Source: Bradysia coprophila
Lineage: Eukaryota > Arthropoda > Insecta > Diptera > Sciaridae
Length of the DNA stretch: 64,000 nucleotides
Direction: 5' to 3'
Assembly (NCBI RefSeq): GCF_014529535.1
Contig: NW_023503608.1
Coordinates: 1,364,001 to 1,428,000, forward strand
A program made the translations under genes and the position numbers. This document shows, piece after piece, positions 39,926 through 50,904 of this stretch; position 1 is the stretch's first letter, and each line of letters begins with the position of its first letter. Under the pieces are notes generated by a model. That model was not told the DNA's origin. It was given only the letters and a program-made list of their open reading frames with translations, and ran no database searches.

Positions 39926-40163
39926 CGGAATAGTAACTAATACAAATTTTACACATCTTTTGCATAGGAGAGTGTTGTGCCCTAGGAAGTGTAGGAAGTG
40001 TTGTGCCCTAATCGATTGAAGTAAAACATGAATCAATCCGAGGCGATGCCAAGGTTGACACCACATTGTATGCATAAAGTTCTAGTTGATCGACAAGTTA
40101 GGAACACGTTTTTATATGGGACAAGTGGGTTGGCCTGTAGAGGTGCCACATTTATTTCATTCT

Positions 40164-40256
40164 CTGCGGCTTATTTTCATGTGAACCAACTTCACAGTTG
40201 TCATTACAGAACGAATGTCACCATATGAAGTTGGTTCACATGTAAATAAGCGCAGT
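40164..40256. repeat. Long hairpin with about 30 bp arms
   Basis: CTTATTTTCATGTGAACC AACTTCA at 40170-40194 pairs with 40225-40249 with a single mismatch over 25 bases. Pairing continues weakly outward through CTGCG/CGCAG. The loop is 30 nt. Confidence 0.85.
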
Positions 40257-40659
40257 GACAGCAGTAATTTTATGACAGAATGTACTAAAATATGGGAAAA
40301 CTCTATTACATTTCTTCCGAGTTTCCAAACATCATTCTTCTATACGGCCTTGGGGTCATCGCCTTTACAAACGTCACTTTCACACATGACAATGAATCTA
40401 CCAACTCTTCTATTCTCATAGTAATTTATGACACTGAGCCATAAATGCTTTTTAAGGCACCAGATTTGTAGATCTCCGGCCACGATTAATAATATACTTC
40501 GTAGACATTTTATGGAAAATGTGTTTTCGTAAAGGCAACGAATGTTTTTCTTCACAACTCAGTGAGAAAAGTCAAGTTTTCATCCCATCGTTTATCATTA
40601 CAAAATTATTACTGCGTGGCTCCAGTGAGCTTACTAAATAACTATTTAAAGGAGCTTGT

Positions 40660-40737
40660 CTATTGTTACAATCAGCCTACGGCCTCGAGTGACATTCTAC
40701 ACATCCGCTCGAGGCCGTAGGTCGAGTGTGACAATAC
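40660..40737. repeat. 78 bp near-perfect hairpin (CCTACGGCCTCGAG arms)
   Basis: CCTACGGCCTCGAG at 40676-40689 pairs perfectly with 40708-40721. Outer bases ATTGTTACAATC and GAGTGTGACAAT extend the stem to about 30 bp with a few mismatches. The stem is GC-rich in an AT-rich neighbourhood and could be a minimal MITE. Confidence 0.82.
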
Positions 40738-41530
40738 ACATTCAGTGCCTAACTATTTTTCCCAAGCCTAGCCACATTCATTCGTTATTACACTGCAATC
40801 CTACTTACCTAACTATTTATCATACATTTCCATCCATAACCTAAGTTACGTAACACATCAATATATACATCTATGGACGAAATTTATGGAAAAATGTGTT
40901 TGAAAGTGAGAAAACGAATCCACAATTTATGTCTAATAACTCTCGAAAAAAGACGAATGTCATGGAAAAAGGATAGAAAGAATTGAATGGTAAAACTTTT
41001 TTAAGGACTTGTCTCATTAATTTGTATAAAAAGCGCCTTTCATGAATTACAATTTTATTTTAATTATTCATATGGTTTGGATGGTATTTATATGGCGGAT
41101 GATATGGCAACCGGAAATGATTCAATTTGTAAACAAAAAAAAATGTGAACATTAAATACGAGCCTAATTGAGGCGGAATCCGGGCACGTTTTAATCACGA
41201 CACTGTCTAATGGTGTATGTGAGGTGAAGGCCGGTAATTATTTTTCGCTATCATTATCTCCACACTATGGGGTTCATAGTTCTAACATAGTTCGAGAATC
41301 TAATAGAGCCTGAAGTGAACAATGATGAATTCGGCACTGTGAGTATTTAGCAGGCCTTCATTCAGCTTTTCAGCTGGTCAGGTCATCTGTTATCGACAAC
41401 TATGACCAAAATACAGTCTGTATTATACAGATGAGGTAAGGCTACTTTTTTATATCGAAATGTAATGTAAAAACTAATGAAGTACTAGATTTTCCATGAA
41501 AACTAGGTGAGTTTTAATGTTACTATAAAC

Positions 41531-41707
41531 AAGGTTCTGAAAGAACAGGTTAAGACACTTACGAAGGCGGGTGAAATGCAAATCTTGACAATTTAAACAT
41601 GTATTTTGTTTGAAAAGTCAACTTGAAACACATTCTACAGGAAAATTTTGATCACATCGCCTTCGTGATCAAATCGAAAGTGTCTTGACCTGTTCTTTCA
41701 GAACCTT
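41531..41707. mobile_element. MITE family B, copy 2 (177 bp)
   Basis: The termini AAGGTTCTGAAAGAACAGGT-TAAGACACTT (41531-41560) and its inverted partner (41678-41707) differ at one base. A subterminal ACGAAGGCG occurs at both ends in inverted orientation. Same family as copy 1. No ORF and no clear target-site duplication. Confidence 0.85.
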
Positions 41708-42113
41708 GAATGTAAATGTGACACATTCAGTGATTTAGCTTAAGGGGTAAATGGAGGTCGTTTTTTGCAGATCACTGTTATTCCATAGATCATTTTCATG
41801 ACCTTGTAAACGCCAGACACGATCCCAACTGTCAGGCATGTCGAAAAATATCGAATGAATTGAACGAACGATTTTCATATAAAAATCAGTAAATTGAACG
41901 CAGTTAACGTTAATTGATTGAGGTTAAGGACTACTTGACGAAAAATTTAGTGGGGTTACGATGACAAGTACCGTATAATGGAAATGATTTATTGCGCAGT
42001 TGTGGTTTAATGTGATTCAGCCGCGATTCAATGAAAAATCAAATATTGATGAAGATATATTAGTCACTATTTTGATGATTTTTTCAATAGACCATCTTCA
42101 ACTAACGGTGCTT

Positions 42114-42295
42114 CGCGTGTGGAAATTCACGCTATCCGCGGTATCCTGGATACCGGGAAGTTTTCAGAAAAATTCTTTAGATACCGGGAAATCGAAAAGA
42201 TCGGGAAAAATATGTGGCGAAAAATCAAATTTACGATTTTAGATACCGGGAAATTTGACTTGGATACCGGGAAGAAAACAAAATTTCCACACGCG
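42114..42295. mobile_element. hAT-like MITE with 8 bp TSD and internal GATACCGGGAA repeats (182 bp)
   Basis: Inverted termini CGCGTGTGGAAATT at 42114-42127 and 42282-42295 match perfectly. The element is flanked by a perfect direct repeat CGGTGCTT (42106-42113 and 42296-42303). Inside are four spaced copies of GATACCGGGAA, plus an inverted GGTATCC near the left end. No ORF. Confidence 0.9.
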
Positions 42296-42303
42296 CGGTG
42301 CTT

Positions 42304-45300
42304 TCAGACCTAACGTCACTTAAATCTCGTTAAATGTTACGTTCATTCATTCATTTGAACCAAATTTTTTAACGTAAAAATTTTTGTTGTGGATAGGGGC
42401 AGGACCACCTAATTTGATTAACTGAAATAACTAAAAATTACCATAAATTTCCAAAATGTAACGAAACATTTCAGAAACTTAAATTCACAATAACAGACCC
42501 GGATTGTGGGTGATCTCCAGATGAACCATTAAAAAAAATTTTAACCAAAATTCTAACTCGTTTTTCGATAGTTAAATTATTTATTTTTTTGTGACACCCT
42601 AATATCCTTATCCATATCGTCTTTTTGTGGTTACAGTGTTGTCTAATTCTTTCGGCAATTTATCTTATTTTGCTCTACGTCACACATCATCCTTAAATCA
42701 TTTCTCAAAATGTTGTGAATTAAAATTCAAATTCAACGAAATGTTATACCTCCATTTACATAATACAAAAGATTATTATGCAGAACTCTCTTGAATATAT
42801 GAAAATTTCTTCTATTTTTTTTTATCGATTTATGTTAAAAGATCAAGTTAAAACTTACATTTTGCTTCTTCCACTTTTCTCAAAACATTTCGATTCGAAC
42901 ATAAGTTTCATCTAATCCCCGTCTTATCCGACAAAGTTAATCCATCATCATCAGTTTCTCGGAATGAATAGATAAGAGGAGATATGCGGAGTGGTATTGA
43001 GGATAAGATAAAATAAATTTAAAAAAAAATCGTTTGGCACAAAAAATATCCTTTCAATTCGGAAGGAGGAGTAGATCACACACAATTCACCGAAAAAAAC
43101 ACCACCTAAAATCGGTTTAAGTCAAAACAAAAACGATTATTATTACGCTTCACTGAAACTTTTATCATCTCGAAAATGATAAGCACATTCATCATCCCAC
43201 ACCCAGTCATCATACTTTATTGTTACAATACACACAGAAACCATATTATATAAACTCGGAACGGCAAGGAATACACAAAAAAAGAGGAGCAGCACCGAAC
43301 AACGATTTTCCAATTGACACAATTTTCCAATAAAACGGCACTTTTCATTTAATTACAAAAATGTTTGATTTTCCATCTTTCGTTCCTTTTATTTCTCCTT
43401 TTCCCAATTATTACCGAAAAAATAATAATTTCAATAAAATATTCGAGTTAACTGATTCCGCCACGATTAAAATTACGTTATTTTATGCCGAAAATAAACA
43501 AAAATTCTATCAAAATGAAGCGATAACATTTAGAATTTTTCGGGTTCGATGGTGTATAAATTTGATGTTAACATTGAGTTATATAAACATTTCTTTAGGC
43601 AAAAAAATTGAATGGTAAAAATATCCTCGCGTTAGGCTTTACACCATCAAAAACGAACTGTAACACTAGACGATTGCCAGAAGACTACCGCAAGATGACC
43701 GAGTATTTCGTTTCGTGTATTGTACATTTCCCAGATTCCACACATACACGTAAACAGAGATAACACTAACGGTTAAGTCATCCTGGAAAGCGTTAGTGGA
43801 ACCAGTTCACACGGATGATATGCTCTATTCAAGCTCGGATTCTGCGAAAGAATTTATATGGAAAAAAGCACACACGAGAAAAAAAAAGAAGATAACTTCA
43901 AAATTGGAGAATTGGCGCATGCGTACCACGGTCTGTTTATGTAGATTGTTACCGAAGAGCTTTTTGATTGTTATACACAAGGGTGAGATAATACATTGTG
44001 TGTGTAGCTTGTTAGTCCCCATTTCACTGTTACACACCACATGAAAATACCACACACTCCACATTCAGCTAAGACAATAATATGGAAAATATTGTGTTTA
44101 CTCGGCTTTAGTTCAAGTATGATGAAAAGAAAAACTAAAGTAAAGATTTTTTTTCCTTTAGCTTTGGTTTTCACTGTCGACTAGATAATAAATTTGATTT
44201 TCCTTTCGATAGTACTCAAGCAATATGCGAGAGTTGCGTTGTCTGAATCTTTGGAATACAATACAAATACGAGCAAGCATTTATTAGAGAAAGTTCAATT
44301 CAGTGCGGTTCAACGTATTTTTCCATTTTTTTTTTTGGTTTTCTCGTTCGCTTTTTTCCTATATCCTTTTATTGCTCCAGCTGTGTATACCACTGTTTTG
44401 TAATTTGTGTTGCAGCGCTTCTATTACATGACGCTTATCTTGAATATCTGATAGGTATGTTGTATATATAAAAAAAACTGTACAGAGGCTACGACGGATA
44501 TGTGTGTTGTGTATGCTATATAATAAAAATAAATTATGTAATTTGGCAAATCGTTTATGGTTGATATGACCTTGAAACGGTCCGAACCGCTAAAATGCTC
44601 TTAAATAAAGCTTTTTGTCTTAGAAAGAAGATTGATTAGTTGGTCGTTTGGTTTTATTATTATGTTGAAATTAGTGGTTCACATGGCCCCCTTTTCCGCA
44701 TTGTTAGGTCTTTTATATTGGATTTTTTTGATCCATTTAAAATTTGATTCGACAATTTACTTTTTAAACGGAAAAATGTTTGCTTTACATCTGGATAAAA
44801 AAGGATCTCATTACATTTCAGTTGTCAAGTGTTTGTCGACAACCTTTTTTTTATCTGTTCAATTTAACTATACTACATATCGTTGGTTCAATTAAGCGGT
44901 AATCAATCATACGCAAAATTCAAGTGGTGTTGAGATTGAATGATTCAGTTGACTATTAATTATAATGTTTCGGATTTTGAATATTAATTGATGCGATGAC
45001 ATTGATGTGGGAGGATGCTCATATTATACCTAGTGACGAATCAAGTATAATTTAAACGTACGACACCTTCAAATCAATTTTACTTTTCGGTATAATTTGT
45101 CATTTTAACTTTAAATTCAAAGTCTAAGATAATGACCGACGATTTCTTTAAGAAAATTTTTCTTCTTTCTTTCATTCGTCTTTGGTAAAGTTGTTAAAGT
45201 TATCCATGAAAGAAATCAGGGACACTTACATCAACCACTTTTTTTTGTCAAGCAGTTAAACTTTTCGGCTTTTTTTCTTTTTACTTTTGTTGAAAGAAAA

Positions 45301-45936
45301 AGTTGTTTGCAGCACACATCCCGTCTACTTGGAGTTGAAATCTTATTTTAGAACTTTTACTTGGTATTCAATCGAAATCAAAGTGAAGACAAAGACTGAC
45401 AGAAAACTGAACTCACTCTTTTAGAATTGTCAAATTTATCGCACCATTATCATCAAATATGTTACTTTGTCTCTGTTAAGTTTCACCGGTTTCACCCAAT
45501 GTTTGATACAAAATTTATCACTTCAATATATTTATCGTGCATTCTGTAATATAACAGATCATGCTTTCCAGAGCTAATCACTTAAAATTGATGAACGTGT
45601 AAAATTATACACGATACGAATGATTGGGGGATGCTCCATTTACTATCTCAGTTTTTAAATCGTTTTTGCTTTCGTCGGCATAACAGGTACTTAAGGATCG
45701 GCCTATGTGTAATTTTAATTGGGTTTTGTTACGATAATCTTGGTTCAAATACACGAATTGACTCGAGTGAAAAGGTAAGTTTGCTACAGTCCCTAAATTA
45801 TTTTGTTATCCTTAAAACAGCTGGATTCTACCAACAATGACGTGTTAGAATAGGCAAAAAAATCGCCGGTAAGCCGGGCGAAAGCTCTATGAACTCAACA
45901 CGACTTGAACCGATTAAAATAGCTTTGCTCCAATTG
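42304..45936. other. Gene-free AT-rich interval
   Basis: Nothing recognisable on either strand. It contains homopolymer runs and short open frames without domains or coding bias. Confidence 0.45.
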
Positions 45937-47392
45937 CATTTCAATTTAGGAATTTTTAGAATGTAATCATATTAATTAAAATAAGCCTTGTCTCAGCCTC
46001 ATATACATACTCGATTACGCCATTGAGTGCACGGCGGTTGGTAAAAGTTACCATCTGCTAGATTTTTTGGATCTCTTGTTAGATCTCTCATTAGACGTTA
46101 GGGCTTAAGACTGTACTCTAACACTTACACTACACTGTAGAGTAAACGCATCGAATGTGGAACATGCTAGCAATGTGATGTGGTACGAGGGCTCCTCTAT
46201 CTTTTCCTTTTGCTACCGTTTTCTTGTTCATCAAAGATCCGGAATCGTCGTGAAAAGAAAACAAACGATACGAATGTCCAATTAACTGAATTTATTGTTC
46301 GGCGATGTTTTACAGCAAATTTGTTGAGAACTCTCAGTTGAATATATTCTTGAGCAGGTCACGGAATTCCTGAAAGGCGAAAGAAAACCAAAACGTAAAA
46401 TAAACTCGAAACGAGTGCAACAAAAAACTTCGTTTTTACCAAAAAATAGATCAGCTCGGCTGACTCGGTAATTTGTAGGTACCGGAATTCATCCATCAAA
46501 CAGTTGCTTATTTCGTAGCATAAATGTTTTTGAACATATTCTATTTCGAAGATCAAGCAATCCAATTTCTCAGCTGTATGAATGAAATCGACGACAGTCT
46601 TATAGTCCCACTCTGCACCAGTAACTTTGAGTGATTTAAGCTCTTTTGATTCCTGTGCTAACCGTATTACAATACGTCTGTCAACATCCTCTGTACATCC
46701 ATAGCAATGCACAGATAAGTCTTCCAAATGATGTAGCATTCGAGCTCCGTCCAACGTCGCATTCGGCGAAACATTACTGGAGATGTTAAATTTTTTCAAA
46801 TTTGGACACTTTGATGGCAAACGTTTTAAAAACGTTGGTACAAGTGCAGTATATGATTCGGCAATATTCACGTTCAGTTCCACCAAACGTTTTCCAATAG
46901 TTGCTATCGTGCGTTTAGCTCGCTTTTCATCCTCATCCGATGTAATTGAACAGCTGTAGCTGTTGTTTCGCATAAAACGCGATGTAAGTGACTGTAATCT
47001 CGTGCAAGTAAGCGAAACGGCCACAATTGTATCAATAGAGTCAGAATCAGATTGTTTGAACCACTGCAGCACGTGACCTATACAGTCCTCGTTCATATCC
47101 AAAAATTGTGTCATTTTCTTTTCTGAAATCTTTTCACTTTTATCTGATTTAACCGCACTAATTTCACCTGAGTTCAGTGATTTCTCAGCAACTGATGTCG
47201 ATAGAAGTCGAACAATGCCATGTTTTGGCAGCATGAAATTGATCTTCCAGTTTCATGCGGTAATACTTGTTGGAACAGTGCAATTGGTGCAATTCATTTA
47301 TCTCATTGGAAAGGATAAAATTCACCTTGGTTACACACTGGTTGTAGAGGTTGTAGAAAACGTAATTTCAAATTCATAAAAATATTTATTTC
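45937..47392. repeat. Left arm of a 1.45 kb inverted duplication
   Basis: The reverse complement of this segment aligns with 51306-52803. The F-box coding part is nearly identical. The proximal 3' UTR (GACGATTCCGGATCTTTG, GCTAGCATGTTCCACATTCG) is also close. The outermost 200 bp (TATATGAGGC, GGCTTATTTTAA, TGAAATGC) and parts of the 5' side are diverged. The arms enclose 3.9 kb that includes the reverse-transcriptase ORF. Confidence 0.88.
46334..47234 (-). CDS. F-box protein with LRR-like C-terminal region, copy 1 (2 exons)
   Basis: Exons 47234-46440 and 46369-46334 are separated by a 70 nt intron (GTAAAA...CTTTCAG), giving 276 aa. An F-box lies at about residues 41-85 (LDMNEDCIGHVLQW...VSLTCTRLQSL). 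It should bind Skp1 in an SCF ubiquitin ligase. The rest has leucine-spaced segments (LKKFNISSNV, LEDLSVHCYG, LKSLKVTGA, LDCLIFEIEY) typical of degenerate LRR substrate-recognition domains. Splicing ends the protein EFRDLLKNIFN; reading through the intron instead would give a hydrophobic tail. AATAAA lies at 46296-46291. It is arranged head to head with the copy at 51557. Substrate unknown. A second ATG (M-T-Q-F) just before the F-box corresponds to the only start in copy 2. Confidence 0.8.
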
Positions 47393-47641
47393 AAATTATA
47401 TAAATTTTGGGACCGTTTTTAAACTGAAGTAGGCGTTGCAAGAGAAACGACGTGTAAAAATTTTGCTCCACAAAAATAATTTTAGAAAATTTTCATATTT
47501 TGAACGAATTTTGAGCTGAAAAATAATATATCGCCGTTCATGAGTTGATCAAATTGCAATCAAACAATTTCAATTGAATTTTTCGTGCTGATCGCTGATT
47601 GATTGTTCACATACACTTACTTTCGTCTGTCAAAGGACATT

Positions 47642-50600
47642 ATGGGACAAGCTTCTGATGGTATGTCTGAAAACACAGACAAATATTGCTTATGTTTGGT
47701 GGATATGAATGATCGCAACATGGAAATGGAAAAATGGATTCTTTGCAAGGGATGTAAAATTTTATTTCATCAAATATGTAATTTTATTTCAGATGAGGAA
47801 TATGACAGAATAATCGGTGGGGAAGGTGATTGGTATTGTTCAAGTTTAAAGTGTCAGAAATTAGCGAACTTAGTAGCGAGCAATGAGGAAGGTTTAGCTA
47901 GACGAGGCCCTAAAAGAAAGTGTAGAGAAGAGAACGTTACACTTCCTTCGAGCCTCTTATTTGGAGATAGTATAGATGATAGGGTTTCGTGTGAGATGTG
48001 TGGCTTTTTAGCGAAAAATAGTCGTGGACTTAAAATCCATATGAGGGTACATGAGCGTGCTACTGTTTATAGCAACGTGTCTTCGAAAGATAAGGATGAA
48101 TTGCTTCATCCTTCTGTTGAGGTTAATGTTTCAGATGTTTTAGGTGAGTTTGGCTTGTTGCTCAATCAGTGTAGATTGTCAGTGCCGTTGACTCGTGTGA
48201 TACAGAAGTCGGTTAGGATTGTAACTTGTCAGGAGCTCACGCGTGTTATTAAGGATTTAGTTAGAAAGAACGACCTTGGTTCTTGGATGAAGCTGATGGC
48301 TTTTCCATATATCGTTCTTAGTAGTAAGTCTAAAGGGAATGATGGCATAAATGTTATCAGGAAGAATTTAGTTGCTTTTGCAGAGTGTACTGATGTTAAC
48401 CAGGCTCTGTCTAAAGTTTTAGAAACTAAGGGGATGCATTTTAGTTTTAAGGTTGTTGACGAGGAGAGTGCGGTGGTTAAGGCTGCGACTAGGAAAGTGA
48501 GTGAGGGAGATATTACGGGTGCATTGAGAGTTTTGTGCTCAAATGAGTCAGTGGCTCCGCAGACTGTTGAGACTGCTGCTAAGCTTCAGACTAAACACCC
48601 AGTAGATGAAGGTGGTACTTTCGAAGAGGTGAAAATAGACTTCGAGATATCACCGACTGAGGTAGGAGATGTAGTTAGGGCTATTAGGAGTTTCCCATTG
48701 AGTTCGTCAGGAGGGATAGGGGGCTTGAGACCAAGGCACTTGAAAGATTTGACATCTTTTACTTGTGGTGATTCAGCTAATGAATTGATTAAAGCCGTGT
48801 CTTCGTTGATAGATATTATTAGATCAGGTCGAGTACAAAAGGATGTTTTAAAGGTTTTCTTTGGTGCATCGTTAACTGCTCTTAATAAAGGAGAGAACGA
48901 TGTAAGACAAATTGCTGTGGGCTTAGTTTGGAGGCGTATTGCAGGGAAGATTTCGAATTATAAGATTAGGGAACAGTTAGTGAGTAAACTGAAACCTTTT
49001 CAGTTTGGATTTGGGATTAAAGGAGGAGCTGAAGCTTTAGTTCACGCTGTGCGTGAATTTTGTAAAATGAAGCATAATAAACCAAGAGAGGTTAAAGATA
49101 TTTGCCCGGAGTTGTTTCCCTTGTTGCAACAAGCATATCGGCTTGTTTCGAATCTTTATTTCGCTGATAATCCCTTGTTGTCTCAAAGAGGCTATCAGCA
49201 GGGAGACCCGTTGGGTCCTACAGGTTTCTGTATAGGTATAATGCGAATGACGCATTCCCTTTTGTCTCGATTTAATGGCTGGTATTTAGACGATGGTACT
49301 ATAGGTGATGAATTATCGACTGTTTTAGTTGATATTCAGAAAGTATTGTCGTTTTATGACGTTTCAGGACTACGCCTGAATACGAAAAAATGTGAAGTTT
49401 TCTTTATCAATGCGACCCCTGATGAAGAAGCTCATATGTATGCTGATATATCAGCTTTGTTACCAGGTATTAAGAAGGTTGATGAATCTTCCTTAGAACT
49501 GTTAGGTACGCCGATATTTGAGACAGGTTTAGAGAGGATGTTTTCTTCTAAGACCAAATCAGTTAAGTTGATGTGTGACCGACTTAAACTGATGGATGTC
49601 CATCCTGCTTTGTGTGTTTTTAAGAAGTCGTTGAGTGGTTGTAGATTTAATTACTTGATGCGTACTTCTAGAGCGTACTTGTTACCCGATCATCTTAGAT
49701 CTGTTGATGAGATGTTTCGGTCGACATTGGAGGCTATTGCGAATACGAGAATAGAAGGTTTGTCGTGGGATCAGGCATCTCTCCCTTTGTCTTGTGGTGG
49801 TATAGGTATTAGGAGAGTTGAGGATTTGGCAGTGCCAGCCTATTTATCATCTGTTTATTCGTCGTCAGAATTATGTGGTGTTATACTCCAAAAGTTTAAC
49901 TTAAAAATAATTAATGATCAGATTTTACAATTAATCGATGAAATTCCACGTAATTTTGTTCCAGAAACTGATACGCTTAAAAAAGAACAAAGGAATTGGG
50001 ATCTTCCGAAGATCAAACATCAATTCGATGAGTTATTTGAAAATGGTGATCTTAAGATTCGTGCCCGATTACTTGCGTCATCACCTAAAGAATCTTCAAA
50101 GTGGCTGCAAGTGATCCCATCGAGTCAATTAGGATTGTTATTGGATAACAACTCTGCCAGAATTGCTGTTGGACTTAGAGTGGGTTCACAATTATGTGAG
50201 GAACACAAATGTATATGCGGTAAAATGGTAGAGAGAGATGGTTTACATGGTCTATCATGCGCTAAATGCGCAGAAGGAAAATTAGCTAGACATGATATTA
50301 TGAATAACATCTTCGCTCATGCTTTCTCTAGTGCAGGTGTCCCAAATATTATACAGCCCCCAGGTGTTTCAAGAGATGATGGTAAAAGACCAGACGGCAT
50401 GACGTTGATACCGTGGAGTCATGGTAAATCACTCTTGTGGGATGTGACTGTGAGGGATACTATGGCTGCTTCTTATATTAATGATTCTTCAAAGAAAGCT
50501 CGCACAATCGCAGACAAAGCTGAGAGACATAAGCATAACCATTATATTTCTCTAAAACAAAATTATTTATTAACACCACTCGCCTTCGAGACTCTAGGTT

Positions 50601-50785
50601 GTATGGGCCCAGAAACGAAGAAATTCATAGACAAATTGGGTTCCTTAATGAAAAAAGCAACTGGTGAAGCTAAATCGAAAGACTATCTTTTACAAAGAAT
50701 CTCAATCGCGATACAACGTGGAAATGCCGCTTGCATTTTGGGAACATTGGGGAAAAAGAAGATTGATGATTTTTATTTATTGTAA
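47642..50785 (+). CDS. PHD-finger / C2H2 / reverse transcriptase / R2-type endonuclease retroelement protein
   Basis: Single uninterrupted 1047-codon ORF; the first ATG is at 47642. Residues ~12-70 form a C4HC3 PHD finger (CLCLVDMNDRN, WILCKGC, FHQIC, DWYCSSLKC). Near 115-140 there is one C2H2 finger (CEMCGFLAKN...HMRVH). The RT region includes SSSGGIGGLRPRHLKD (~357), YQQGDPLGP (~517) and the catalytic box YLDDGT (~547). The C-terminus has a zinc-knuckle-like C-x-C ... HGLSC (~857) and KRPDGMTLIPW...LLWDVTV (~915-935). That layout matches the restriction-like endonuclease (PD..D) of R2-group non-LTR retrotransposons, which nicks target DNA for target-primed reverse transcription. The expected motif A (hydrophobic-D-xxx-A-F) seems absent between VHAVREFCKMKHNK and EVKDICPELF, so polymerase activity is doubtful. 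It lies between two inverted F-box genes. Codon use is more GT-rich than in its neighbours. Confidence 0.85.
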   Translation: MGQASDGMSENTDKYCLCLVDMNDRNMEMEKWILCKGCKILFHQICNFISDEEYDRIIGGEGDWYCSSLKCQKLANLVASNEEGLARRGPKRKCREENVTLPSSLLFGDSIDDRVSCEMCGFLAKNSRGLKIHMRVHERATVYSNVSSKDKDELLHPSVEVNVSDVLGEFGLLLNQCRLSVPLTRVIQKSVRIVTCQELTRVIKDLVRKNDLGSWMKLMAFPYIVLSSKSKGNDGINVIRKNLVAFAECTDVNQALSKVLETKGMHFSFKVVDEESAVVKAATRKVSEGDITGALRVLCSNESVAPQTVETAAKLQTKHPVDEGGTFEEVKIDFEISPTEVGDVVRAIRSFPLSSSGGIGGLRPRHLKDLTSFTCGDSANELIKAVSSLIDIIRSGRVQKDVLKVFFGASLTALNKGENDVRQIAVGLVWRRIAGKISNYKIREQLVSKLKPFQFGFGIKGGAEALVHAVREFCKMKHNKPREVKDICPELFPLLQQAYRLVSNLYFADNPLLSQRGYQQGDPLGPTGFCIGIMRMTHSLLSRFNGWYLDDGTIGDELSTVLVDIQKVLSFYDVSGLRLNTKKCEVFFINATPDEEAHMYADISALLPGIKKVDESSLELLGTPIFETGLERMFSSKTKSVKLMCDRLKLMDVHPALCVFKKSLSGCRFNYLMRTSRAYLLPDHLRSVDEMFRSTLEAIANTRIEGLSWDQASLPLSCGGIGIRRVEDLAVPAYLSSVYSSSELCGVILQKFNLKIINDQILQLIDEIPRNFVPETDTLKKEQRNWDLPKIKHQFDELFENGDLKIRARLLASSPKESSKWLQVIPSSQLGLLLDNNSARIAVGLRVGSQLCEEHKCICGKMVERDGLHGLSCAKCAEGKLARHDIMNNIFAHAFSSAGVPNIIQPPGVSRDDGKRPDGMTLIPWSHGKSLLWDVTVRDTMAASYINDSSKKARTIADKAERHKHNHYISLKQNYLLTPLAFETLGCMGPETKKFIDKLGSLMKKATGEAKSKDYLLQRISIAIQRGNAACILGTLGKKKIDDFYLL

Positions 50786-50886
50786 TTTTATTTTATATAA
50801 AAAGATCGACTTTTTACTGGCTGCGCCACTATTGTGAGCAGTCTTTTTTGTCGCAAATATTTATTTACATAAACTGAACATTTTTC

Positions 50887-50904
50887 ATAAAAAAAAAAAA
50901 AAAA
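50887..50904 (+). other. Poly-A tract after the RT ORF
   Basis: A run of about 16 A follows TTTTTCAT about 100 nt after the RT stop codon. It could be the 3' tail of a retrotransposed copy. A similar ATTTTCATATTT(T)GAA is found at 47489-47504 and 50941-50955 and may be a diverged target-site duplication. Confidence 0.4.

Larger units (their letters stand above)
39030..41262. mobile_element. 2.2 kb element with inverted arms of about 360 bp
   Basis: The left arm 39030-39395 and right arm 40911-41262 are inverted copies. Shared blocks in order: GAGATAATGAT, GGCCTTCAC, AGGCTCGT, AATCATTTCCGGTTGCCATA then TCATCCGC, CATATGAATAATTAAAATAA, TTCATGAAAGGCGCTTTT, TTTACCATTCAA, and GACATTCGTCTTTTTTCGAG then AGTTATT. 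The right arm lacks a few short indels present in the left. The 1.5 kb interior contains at least three smaller palindromic units (39735, 40164 and 40660) but no transposase-like ORF. Confidence 0.8.
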
